From assembly GCF_000171235.2 (NCBI RefSeq), contig NZ_ABEA03000097.1, forward strand, positions 1-53,885: DNA of 53,885 bases. The letters run 5' to 3'. Below, one piece after another: positions 16,126-26,000 of the stretch. The stretch comes from Geminisphaera colitermitum TAV2 (GTDB lineage Bacteria; Verrucomicrobiota; Verrucomicrobiia; Opitutales; Opitutaceae). Each line of letters begins with the position of its first letter. The stretch's first letter is position 1. The notes under the pieces are model-generated. The model was not told the DNA's origin, did not search any database, and saw nothing but the letters and a program-made list of their open reading frames with translations. The position numbers and the translations under genes were made by a program.

Positions 16126-16896
16126 TCAAAACGGCGATGGAGAGACCGAAGATGCGCCATCGCCCTTTAGCGCCATCTGCATTTGCGCGGCGCAGTCCTT
16201 GAGTGCGCGCAGGCATTCGCGTTGCCGGCGTGCGTCCGAAAAATCCTCCGGCCACCCCACAATGGTCAGCGCGGCGGACTCCGAACCGGTCAATGGCAGG
16301 GCGACCGACATTGCGTGAATCGCGGGATTGCGCGTGCCAAACGCGCTGCTGTAACCGGCCTTTTTGGCGGCGGCGATTTCCCTTAACACAAGCTCTTCCG
16401 CCACGCCCGCGTTCGTGGTGGATTTAAGGATACGCATCACCTCGTTTTTCGGAAGCCGGGCCATGAGACTGACGCCCACCGATCCCGAATCCAGCAGGTG
16501 CATGCGCGAGCCGATGGGCGACGAAATGGAATTGGGACGGCGCGACTCGGCGCGCAACGCCGTGACAACCTGCATCCCCTCGCGGATCGAGACCTTGGCG
16601 GAGAGCCCCGTGCGTTCCGTCAACTCGCGCAGCGGACGCCGCAGCAGCGAGAGCGCGTGTTCCACGCGCGCATACGAACGGGTGACACGGGCGAGGCCGA
16701 AGGCGAGTTGAAACTCGCCGCGCCGCGTTTCGCGCAGCCAGTCGTTTCCGGCCAGCGTGCGCAGGATGCGATACGTAGTGGCTGGAGCGATACCAAGGGA
16801 CAGCGACAGGTGCTTGGCGGCCAGCCCCCCCCCCTCGTCGGCGGCAATCTCGTGGATGATGTCGATGGCTTTTTGCAGAATCGGGATCGTGTTCAT
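16126..16896 (-). CDS. IclR-family transcriptional regulator
   Basis: A 256-residue regulator. The N-terminal winged helix-turn-helix is 'LSLSLGIAPATTYRILRTLA' (about residues 28-48), and the effector-binding IclR domain runs from about 80 on ('VEHALSLLRRPLRELTERTG', 'GMQVVTALRAES', 'GSRMHLLDSGSVGVSLMARL'). The ATG at 16896 fits IclR N-termini; the longer frame upstream crosses the divergent promoter and has no homology. It is divergent from an enolase-superfamily sugar-acid dehydratase, and IclR proteins commonly control such neighbours in response to a pathway metabolite. A 10-base C run on the plus strand (16825-16834) encodes the 'GGG' before the HTH. Confidence 0.88.
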   Translation of the reverse strand: MNTIPILQKAIDIIHEIAADEGGGLAAKHLSLSLGIAPATTYRILRTLAGNDWLRETRRGEFQLAFGLARVTRSYARVEHALSLLRRPLRELTERTGLSAKVSIREGMQVVTALRAESRRPNSISSPIGSRMHLLDSGSVGVSLMARLPKNEVMRILKSTTNAGVAEELVLREIAAAKKAGYSSAFGTRNPAIHAMSVALPLTGSESAALTIVGWPEDFSDARRQRECLRALKDCAAQMQMALKGDGASSVSPSPF

Positions 16897-17001
16897 GGAT
16901 GTCCGTGGTCCGTAGCAGAAGGCCTCTAGTTTTACCATAAGAGATAATTTTCGATCCAATACCGAATTGAGGCGACCTGCGCCCGGCGCTGGACTTGAGG
17001 C
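16897..17001. promoter_or_regulatory. Divergent regulatory region, iclR-type / dehydratase
   Basis: The 105 bases between the two divergent starts must hold both promoters and probably the IclR operator. The central part (about 16930-16965) is notably AT-rich for this neighbourhood ('accataagagataattttcg'), as expected for a promoter and operator. I cannot identify an exact palindrome. Confidence 0.5.
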
Positions 17002-18192
17002 ATGAAAATCACCGACCTTCGCGTTCGCACCGTTGCCATTCCGCTCACCTGCCAGCTTCGCCACAACACCGGCGTGCATCCCGGCTATTTCCTTCGCACG
17101 ATCCTGGAGCTGATGACCGACGAGGGCATTGTCGGCCTCGGCGAAGTCGGCGGCGGCGACCAGCGCGGCGCGCTCCTCAAGCTCAAGCCGCGCATCGTGG
17201 GGCTCGATCCATTTCACCTCGAAACGATCAAACTCAAAGTCCTGCGTTCGATCTACTACATGTCCAACGCGCGCCTTTACGCAGCCATTGAGATGGCGTG
17301 CCTCGACATCATCGGCAAAGCCGTCAACCGTCCGCTCAGCGACCTGCTTGGCGGTTCCGTGCGCGACGAAATCCCGATGATCGCGTATCTGTTCTGGCGA
17401 TACGAAAGGCCGGAGGGCGGGGACGACACTCGCGCCGAGGACCTGGCCGACTGGTGCGTGGAGCTTAACCGCACTCTTGGCGTGCGTTCGATGAAGCTCA
17501 AGGCAGGCGTGATGGACCCCGGCGAGGAGGCGCGCGTGCTGGAGCTTTGCCGCGAGCGACTTGGGCCGGACTTCGGTCTGCGCATCGACCCCAACGGAGT
17601 ATGGTCCGTGCCGACCGCGGTGCGCATCGGGCGTCGACTGGAGGCGGTGGCGCCGGAGTATTTCGAGGACCCGTCCTGGGGGCTCAACGGCAACGCGGAG
17701 GTGCGCAAACAGATCAGGATTCCGGTGGCGACCAACATGTATCCGGCGCGTTTCGACGACCTGGCGCCCGCCGTGAAACTGGGCTCGGTGGACATCGTGC
17801 TCACTGACATTCACTATTGGGAAGGTCCGCGTGGCGTGAAGGATCTGGCGGCGGTTTGTCGGACGTTTGGCCTGGGTGTGGCGATGCATTCCGGGGCGGA
17901 GTTTGGCATCGAGCTGGCGGCCATGCTACATACCGCGAGCACGATCCCCGAGATGACGTTCGCGGGCGACGCGCACTATCACTATCTCACGGACGACATT
18001 ATTGAGGGCGGCCTGATAAAGTATAAAAACGGCTGTCTCCCGGTGCCGCGCGGTCCCGGTCTGGGCGTGACGCTGGACGAGGACAAGATGGCTAAATACG
18101 AGCGCGAATACGAGAAGCGCGGCGACTATTACGCCCGTTTCCACGCCGACCCTCGCCGCCCGGATTGGTATCCGATCGTGGGCGGGATTTGA
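17002..18192 (+). CDS. Glucarate dehydratase-like enolase-superfamily protein
   Basis: A 396-residue enolase-superfamily enzyme of the glucarate dehydratase branch, expected to remove water from an aldaric or similar sugar acid in the cytoplasm. The catalytic Lys pair is in 'SMKLKAG' (about 165-171). Metal ligands are in 'LRIDPNGVWS' and 'YFEDP' (about 220), followed by 'VATNM', and the catalytic His in 'VAMHSGAEFG' (about 296). The overall order matches GudD. The N-terminal capping domain starts 'MKITDLRVRTVAIPL'. It is divergent from an IclR regulator that probably senses its substrate. Other sugar-acid dehydratases in the same subgroup cannot be excluded. Confidence 0.82.
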   Translation: MKITDLRVRTVAIPLTCQLRHNTGVHPGYFLRTILELMTDEGIVGLGEVGGGDQRGALLKLKPRIVGLDPFHLETIKLKVLRSIYYMSNARLYAAIEMACLDIIGKAVNRPLSDLLGGSVRDEIPMIAYLFWRYERPEGGDDTRAEDLADWCVELNRTLGVRSMKLKAGVMDPGEEARVLELCRERLGPDFGLRIDPNGVWSVPTAVRIGRRLEAVAPEYFEDPSWGLNGNAEVRKQIRIPVATNMYPARFDDLAPAVKLGSVDIVLTDIHYWEGPRGVKDLAAVCRTFGLGVAMHSGAEFGIELAAMLHTASTIPEMTFAGDAHYHYLTDDIIEGGLIKYKNGCLPVPRGPGLGVTLDEDKMAKYEREYEKRGDYYARFHADPRRPDWYPIVGGI

Positions 18193-18250
18193 GGGGAGTG
18201 GGGGGGAGGGGGCAGGTCCAAACAAACTTACATTTGTGTGCATTGCAACT

Positions 18251-18277
18251 GCCTGCTTAATGCATGATTAAGCAGGC
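18251..18277. other. Perfect 11-bp hairpin after the dehydratase
   Basis: 'gcctgcttaat' (18251-18261), a five-base loop, then 'attaagcaggc' (18267-18277). It lies 59 bases past the stop with no T run, so it could be a factor-dependent 3' end, an operator for the following cluster, or the edge of the accessory island. The rest of 18193-18408 is AT-rich and contains no gene that I can recognise. Confidence 0.6.
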
Positions 18278-18408
18278 TAATGCCATTGGATGGATTATTT
18301 AATAATTTGATTCAATAAATGTATTCGATTGCTCCATCCATTTGCGGGAGGCAGCAACCAAACCGTTTTTTCGAGCTTTTTGACCAATCCATAAACCTTT
18401 CCGAAAAT

Positions 18409-19131
18409 ATGAAATCCGCTCTCGCTGTCTTTGTGTGCGCCGTATTCCTGTCCATTGGCCTGTCGCTCTCAATGCAGGCCCAGACCAATGTCTTCCCGGC
18501 AACGGGATATGTGGGAATTGGAACGACTAGCCCTACTACGACGTTAGATGTAAATGGCTTTATAAGCGTAGGAGGTTCAGATCTTTTCCTTGGAAAACGT
18601 GACGGACGCCCCCAAGGGCAGAACTTGAGTAATCGAGCATTGGTACATACAGATTGATCACTTTATCCTGATTGTTTATATATAAACTATTCCGGTGATT
18701 TTGAAGGAGGAGTTATTGTGCATGGTCCACGATTGTGGGTCACTGGGGATGTTGGAATCGGAACAGGTAGTCCCACGCACAAACTCACTGTCAACGGTCC
18801 GATTCGCGCCAAAGAGGTGATTGTGGATACAGGTTGGGCGGACTATGTGTTTGCTGATAACTACACGCTTGTGCCGCTTTCCGAAGTCGAAGCGCACATC
18901 AAAGAACATAAACACCTGCCCGGCCTTCCCACTGCGACGGTGGTTGCCTCTGAAGGCGTGAGCATTGGGGAAATGCAAGCGGCTCTCCTCGCCAAAGTCG
19001 AAGAACTTACCCTGCACCTCATCGCTCAAGACAAAAAACTCTCCACGCAAGCCGAGACGCTTGCCACCCAAACCGCCCGCATTGAACGTCTCGAAGCCGA
19101 AAACGCCCGCCTCAAACAAGCCGCCCAATGA
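18409..19131 (+). pseudogene. Surface/tail-fibre-like protein broken by in-frame stop
   Basis: Encodes a signal peptide (residues 1-24, ending 'SMQAQ'), then repeated 'VGIGTTSPTTTLDVNG' modules typical of secreted fibre-like proteins of Bacteroidota and Verrucomicrobiota. The C-terminal region has 'AKEVIVDTGWADYVF', 'HIKEHKHLPGLP' and a final coiled coil. A TGA at 18655-18657 interrupts it. The frame before and after is the same, and the residues across it ('NLSNRALVHTD', stop, 'LYINYSGDFEGGV') read as one domain, so this is a single substitution, probably GGA to TGA. A GTG at 18718 preceded by 'aaggagg' (18704-18710) could restart translation of the C-terminal 137 residues. The intact paralogue is at 29411. 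The stop overlaps the next start as ATGA. Confidence 0.75.
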
Positions 19132-20024
19132 CTGCACGCCTGCATTTTTCCGTTCGTTTTCCCGCTCGAACGCAAACACAAGCCCTCTTGCTTTCGTTTG
19201 CATTCGCTCTGTTTGGCCTTGCCTTCACCCACCATCACGCAAGCGCGGCAGCCGATGAAGTGATCACGCCTCGCACTTGGACTTCCGGTGCCACCACCAT
19301 CACAGGCACGAACTCCGTGACCACCGCCGGGGCCGTCATCTCCCAAGGCACGGCCAACGTCACCCTCCAGTCGCAGGGAGTCATCCGTCTTATGCCAGGC
19401 TTCCGTGCGTCTCCGGCCAGCGGCGGCAAATTTCGCGCCACCATCACGACCAATCAGGCCCGGTTCGTCTCATGGTCCGTGCCCACTGAATTATCTCCCG
19501 GCGAACCCCGGCAGGTCTCAGTTGTCCTCAACAACGCGGGCGGCAACACATGGACCAGCGCGGCAGGTTACAAACTCGGCAGCCAATCGCCCACCGACAA
19601 CACCAGATGGAATCTCAGCCGGGTGACGCTTCCCGCCACCGTTCAACCCGGGCAAAATGTGACTTTTACATTCAACATCACCGCTCCGTTTGTCGCTGAC
19701 ACACACAGTTTTCAGTGGGGCATGCTGCAAGACGGCGGAGCCGGCTGGTTTGGCAATTTTACGCCGGTGCAATCCATTTGTGTCCGCGGTCGTCCACAGG
19801 ACGACGCCAATAACGACGGCCTTTCCGACATTTACACTCGTGACACCAACAACAATGGCATCCCCGATGCCATTGAAATTTCTCTCGGACTCGATCCCGC
19901 CACACCCTCCACCAACCCGTCCGGACGCTCCGACACCTTTCAATACGACAAAAGTCAGCGGCTGATCAACGGTCCCGGCGGTGCCTACAGTCAGGATGCG
20001 GAAGACAACATCACCGGACGCTAA
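19128..20024 (+). CDS. Secreted FW-domain protein with Ca-binding repeats, RHS partner
   Basis: A 298-residue exported protein. Signal peptide at residues 1-42 ('FGLAFTHHHASAAA'). At about 120-220 is an immunoglobulin-like domain matching the NBR1-type FW family ('NAGGNTWTSAAGYKLGSQSP', 'RVTLPATVQPGQNVTFTF', 'HSFQWGMLQDGGAGWFG'). Then comes a thrombospondin-3-like calcium segment ('DDANNDGLSD', 'DTNNNGIPDAIE'). The last 30 residues ('DTFQYDKSQRLINGPGG') look like a YD-repeat stub, as if it were the front of an RHS scaffold. It begins inside the stop of the fibre gene and ends six bases before the RHS gene, so the three form one unit. It may anchor or dock the RHS protein, but that role is an inference. 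Confidence 0.75.
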   Translation: MTARLHFSVRFPARTQTQALLLSFAFALFGLAFTHHHASAAADEVITPRTWTSGATTITGTNSVTTAGAVISQGTANVTLQSQGVIRLMPGFRASPASGGKFRATITTNQARFVSWSVPTELSPGEPRQVSVVLNNAGGNTWTSAAGYKLGSQSPTDNTRWNLSRVTLPATVQPGQNVTFTFNITAPFVADTHSFQWGMLQDGGAGWFGNFTPVQSICVRGRPQDDANNDGLSDIYTRDTNNNGIPDAIEISLGLDPATPSTNPSGRSDTFQYDKSQRLINGPGGAYSQDAEDNITGR

Positions 20025-20030
20025 GCCCTC

Positions 20031-23000
20031 ATGAAGACCTGTTCCACTATCCGCCCCCCTCTTTCCCCCTCCCGTTATGGCCGGTTTTTGTCCGCGCTCA
20101 TGGCCATCGGTTTGAGCCTGATGCTGGCGCTGCCGTCCGCCGCGCTGGCGCAGGAAGGCTGGCAGTTTGCCCGGTTCGACCCGGGCACCGTATTTTCGTC
20201 TCCCGGCCAGACTTTGCAGACGCCGGTTGTATCCGGGGAGGAAACGGACATTCCGGGGGAAACGGACATTCCGGACATCCTCCCATCCCCCCTCCACACG
20301 ATGGCGATGCAGGCGTCCGCGATGGTTGCTGTCGCCGCCACGGATACCGGCGTGGCCGACGCCGACCTGATCACGCCAGAACTTCAGGCCATCGCCAACG
20401 CCCTCGGCAACGACCCCCTGCGCATTTACGAATGGGTCAGGAATACCATCCACTTCACGCCCTACTACGGGGTGAAACGCGGCGCGCATCTCACTGCCAT
20501 CGAGCGCACGGGCAACGACTTTGACACCTCGACGCTGCTGGTTGCCCTGCTGCGGGCTTCCGGCGTGACTGACGCCCGTTACCGCTTCGCATACGTGCTG
20601 ATGCCCATGTCGCAGGTCGAAAACTGGCTCGGGGTTGACGCCAGCCAGACGCGCATCCTGCTCGGCAAGACCGGCTGTGTTTACGATGGCGATACAGCGA
20701 ATGGCTTGGGACTTCTTTATTATTCCGATGGAGCATCCATAACCCATTTGAGGCTTCCCCGCATGTGGGTGGTGGCGACGATCGACGGCGCGGAGCGGCA
20801 ACTCGACCCGTCCTTCAAAAACTACACCACACCCGCCATGCCGGACCTGCGCACCCTGAGCACCTACACACGGGCCAGCCTGCTGTCGCAGACAGGCGGC
20901 ACGCTCGCCACCGTGTCCGGCGCGTCCGCGAATTCCAAATACACCCTGGCCCCCTCCGGCCTGACCGCCCTCGGCAACGCCCTTGCCGCGCACACCTCCG
21001 CCCTCGTCAACAACGTTACCCAAACGCGCCATCAGCAATCCGGCGCCGACATCGCCGGCGTGCGGACCATCTGCCGGGAAACCGTCACGCAATTACCCAT
21101 GGTCAACGGCCTCGGCATCCCGTCGCATTTTCACGGCTATTTTGGGGACCTCTCAACCACCACGGCCATCCCCCAAAAATACGGCGTGCAATTCACACTC
21201 ACGGTGGCGGGCCTTTCCCATACTTGGACGACGGCGCAACTGCGGGACCGGAAAATCGCCCTCTGGTTTTCCAACAACAGGGCGCAAATTTACCTCGAAG
21301 ACACAAAAATCGCCGAGGAATTCGACGCCCCCCCCTCCCCGTCCACCACTCCGGCCAGCGTTTCCTTCGCCTACACCTATCCGGACAATCCCGCGCAGAA
21401 CGCCTCCACCAGCGCCGCCGGGCTGGACCGCGCCGGCTCCTATGTGGTCGCCTGGGGCTTCGGGCACAGCCTCGGACGCCTGCAAGAACGCCTCCGCAAA
21501 CAGGCCGACTACATCGCCGCCAACAAAAACCCCGCCGAACGCGAACTGCGCACCGAAAACCTCAACATCGTCGCCCTCCAGTATCTCAACCAATACGCCA
21601 CGCTGGCCGACATCGCCGGAGGAGCCACCGGCAGCAGCATTCACCTGCGCCACTTCGCGGGCATCGCAGGCCAGGCACAGGCTCCGTTCGTGGACCTTCC
21701 ACTGGGGACTGTGGCCATCCAGCCCAAAACCGCGCAAGCCGCCGACTGGCCGGGCTCCGGCTGGGCCACGCATGTTGAGAACTCCAGTCTCATCGCCACG
21801 CAGGTGTTCGCCGGTTTTTCTTACATGATGAGCGCCTTGGAGCACGTCACCATTGCCCAGACCATCCCCGACGAAGGCGTTTCCACCGTCGGCATGATTC
21901 GCCACGCGGTCAGAAACGGCCAACCCCTCTTCCTCGCCAAAAGCACCGCCGACTTCACCGCCATCAGGAGCCAACTCACCAACTACAGCAGCAACAACAC
22001 CGACAACATCGATACCGCCGCGATTACCACCGCGCTCGCCTCCCAAGGCGGACGCATCCTCCTGCCGCAAAACCTTGCGATGGAGATCAACAACTACAAA
22101 GGCAACGGCTACATGCTCTCCCGCGTCACCGCCACCGGCCAGAGCATCCTCATGGGCATCAAGGGCGGACTCTCCGGCGGCTACGGCACGGTCACCAATC
22201 CGCTCACCACCACCTTCACCGCCCCCAATTACCTCAGCAGCCTCACCAGTTCACTCGCCAGCTTTTCCCAGACAACCACCAGCGCCGACCCGGTGGACAT
22301 GGCCACCGGCGCCTTTTACGACAGCAAGACCGACCTGACTCTTGCCGGCGACGGCCCCGCGCTCAACCTGTCATTTACCCGCCACTACAACTCCCTGCGC
22401 CGCCACACCGATCCCGCCGGCCTCGGCAAAGGCTGGACCCACAGCTACGACATTCGCCTTGCCCGCCGCAGCCCCAACGACATCGACCTCCGCCGCGCCA
22501 CCGCCGCCGAAGTCGCTCCCTTCATCGTCGGCTTCCGCGCTATCCACGACATCCTCCGCGGCACCGATAACCCCGCCGCCGTGGGCCGCAACTGGCGCGA
22601 CGGCGACGCCCGCGACTGGACCCTCCCCGCCCTCGTCGCCTGCTGGATGGGCGACCAGCTCGTCAACTCCCGCGCCTCCATCTCCCTCGGCGAACGCACC
22701 TTTGAATTCACCCGCCTGCCCAACGGCGCCTATGCCCCCCCCTCCCCCCTCGCCGCCACCCTCACCTCCACCGGCTCCGGCAACTCCGAAAAATATAAAC
22801 TCAAATTCCGCAAAGGCATCGAAATCAATTTCCTCACCCTCGACACCTCCGCCCAGGCCGGACGCTTCGAAAACATCACCGATACCAACACCAGCGGCTC
22901 CACCGCCCGCAAAATCACCCCCACTTACACCTCCGGCAAACTGACCAAAATCACCGACGCCCTTGGCCGCATCCTCACCCTCACTTACTCCGGCGACACC

Positions 23001-26000
23001 CTCACCGCCCTCACCGACAGCACCGGACGCACCGTCACCTATGCCCGCTCCGGCAATACTCTGTCCGTCACCGACCCCGCCGCGTCCGTTTTCAAATACA
23101 ACGCGGATTCCAGCGGACGCATCACCTCGCTCGTCGATGCCCTCAACCGCGAACTGATAAAAAACACCTACGACACCCGCAATCGCGTCACCCAGCAAAC
23201 CGCCCTCAACAACAACAACTCCCTCTGGCGCTTTTATTACGCCCCCGGCGCATCCCGCCTCCTCGACCCCGCCGGCGAAGACACCTTTTATCAATTTGAC
23301 GACCGCGGCCTGCGCACCGCCCTCACCAACGAACTCGGCCACACCACCCGCTGGACCTACGACGGCGGCGAACGCCTCACCTCCACCCAAACCCCGCTCG
23401 GCAGAACCACCGAATACGCCTGGGACAAAAACCACGAACTGGTTTGGGAGCAAAACCCTGCGGGCCACGAACGCCTCATCGTCCCCGACGTCCCCGCCAC
23501 CGAGGGCACGGCGACGCCGCGGGAGGAGGACAATTTTGAGGGGAAGACGACCACGACGCAGTATTACGCTTACAACAAGCCCCAAAAAGTCACCCACCCC
23601 GGCGGCATTTTTATCGAATACCAATACGACGCCTGGGGCCGCGTCTCCGCCGTCCATCCGGCTGGGTTCGCCTCCGGCAAGTGGATCACCTATGCGTATA
23701 CGCACACCAGCGGGGCGGTAAAGGTCGTCGCCACCTACCCCGATGGCACGAAAGAGACCACGCACTATAACAACCGCGGCGAAGCCATCTACCAACTCGA
23801 CCGACTCGGACGCCGCACCACCACCACCTGGAACAACCGCTCGCAACCGACAAAAATCATCCGCTGGCCCGGCGTGTATGCGCACACCGAAGCCCTGTCC
23901 GACGTGCCCGCCACACCTGCCGCCGGCTCCCTGATCAAAACGATCACCTACGATGCCGCCGGAGACATCTTGACGGAGGCCATCGGCGCGGGCGATTCCA
24001 CCGACCGCGTTACCCGCTACGAGCACAACGCCCTCGGCAACCTCACGGGCATGTGGACTCCTGACGGCAACCGCCAGATCGAAAACATCTATGATGCCCG
24101 CCACTTGTTACTGCGAACGCACAACGTATTCAATTTCGAGGCCGGCCAGCAATACGACGCCGCCCAGCACCCCGTCCTCGCCTACGACACCCTCGTTCGC
24201 GCCACCACGCAGACCTACGACGCCGATGGGCGGAAAATAAAGACCACCACCCCGGCAACCCGCGGCGTCACCCTCACCTACGACACCGCCGGAAATATAA
24301 AGACCAGCACCGACGCCCTCAACCGCACCGTCACCTGGACCTACGACAAAGACGGACGCACCCTGACATTAAAAAATCGCCTCGACCGCACCTATACCAC
24401 CACCTACGACGACGCCAACCGCAAGATCACCACCAAAACCCCACTCAACCGCACCACCGTCACGCAGGCGAATACACGCGGCCTCACCGAATATATCCAA
24501 TCGCCAACCGGAACACGCGCCGAGAACGTGACCTTCGACAACGAAGGCCGCGTCACCCAACAACGCTATAAAACCCCCAGCGGAGCCGTCGAGGCCACCG
24601 TAACGCTGACCTATTACGCGGATGGGGCAATCAATACAGTCGCGGAGCAAACCTCCGCAGGCACCAAAACCACGACCCGCACGTATGACAACTTCGGACG
24701 CCTCGCCACCTACAACGACGGCGAAGGCAACACGCTGAGCTACACCTACGACAAATACAGCAACCTCGCCACGCTCGTTTATCCCGGAAGCAAAGTTGTC
24801 AGCTACACCTACGACATCAACAACCGGTTAAAAACAGTAAAAGACTGGGAGAACCGCACCACTACCTATTACTACGACGAGGCAGGCCGCATGATCAAAC
24901 TCACGCGACCCAACGGCACGTGGCGGCGCATGGTTTACGACGCCGCCGGACAAGTCCGGCAAATCGAAGAACGCAAATCTGGCGAAACCGGCCAACTCCT
25001 CTGGCTGCGCGCCCTCGCCTATACTGACAACGGACGCACTGGCGACTTCCGCAAAAACGACGGCGAGATCACCTGGACTTTTGAGTCCCCCCCCCCCCTC
25101 CCCTTCACACTTCCAGCGGACACCGCCACGTATAACAACGACAACCAGGTGGCGATGTTTACTCCCGCAGGCGCATCAAGCCAGACGGTGACACACGACG
25201 CCAACGGCAACATGACCAATGGCCCCGCCGCCCTGCCCGCCCTTGGCCCCCCCCCCCCCCCCCCCTCCTCCTACACCTACGACGCCCGCGACCGCTTAAC
25301 GGCCCACGGCGGAACAACCTATCGCTACAATCCCGACGGTCTGCGTGTCGCCGCTATCACGGGCAGCACGACTGAAAATTATGTGGTCGATCCCGGCGGA
25401 CTAAGCCGCGTGCTCATGCGCACCAAGTCTGGCACGACGACTTATTACATCTGGGGTGCAGGTTTGCTTTACGAGATCAGTGGCAGCACAACCAAAACCT
25501 ACCACCCCGACCACCTCGGTAGCACGGTAGCCATCACTGACTCCAGCGGCAGCGCTACCGACCGCGTAACATACGCCCCTTACGGCAGCATCGTTGACCG
25601 CACGGGAACGACTGACACCCCGTTCCTCTTCCACGGCTCACTTGGTATCCTGACTGACCCCAACGGCCTCGCCCACATGCGAGCCAGATATTACCATCCC
25701 CGTCTCCAACGCTTCATCAACAAAGACCCAATTGGCTTCAACGGCGGCATGAACTGGTATGCCTTCGTTAGCAACAATCCGATGACGGGCATTGACCCAG
25801 CAGGCACCCAGCGAATGGATGCGATGACCAGTGCCTATAATAATTACATGAACGGACCTGTAACGCCGTTGGTGAATTCAGCAAGAGATCCCGTCACCCC
25901 TTTCAACATAACCGCAGGAGCCCTATTATACAGTGCGCCAGCGTTAGCAGCCCGCTCCGCATTAGGACAAGTCGCTTGGTTGTCTTTTTTGGGGGGACAA

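Noticed and set aside
18655-18657. Selenocysteine reading of the TGA in the fibre gene
   Set aside because: No Sec-type enzyme context, no obvious SECIS-like hairpin directly after it, and the aligned position is likely Gly.
22371-24104. 577-residue open frame antisense to the RHS gene
   Set aside because: It is the shadow of YD repeats in GC-rich DNA, Gly/Val-rich with no domain.
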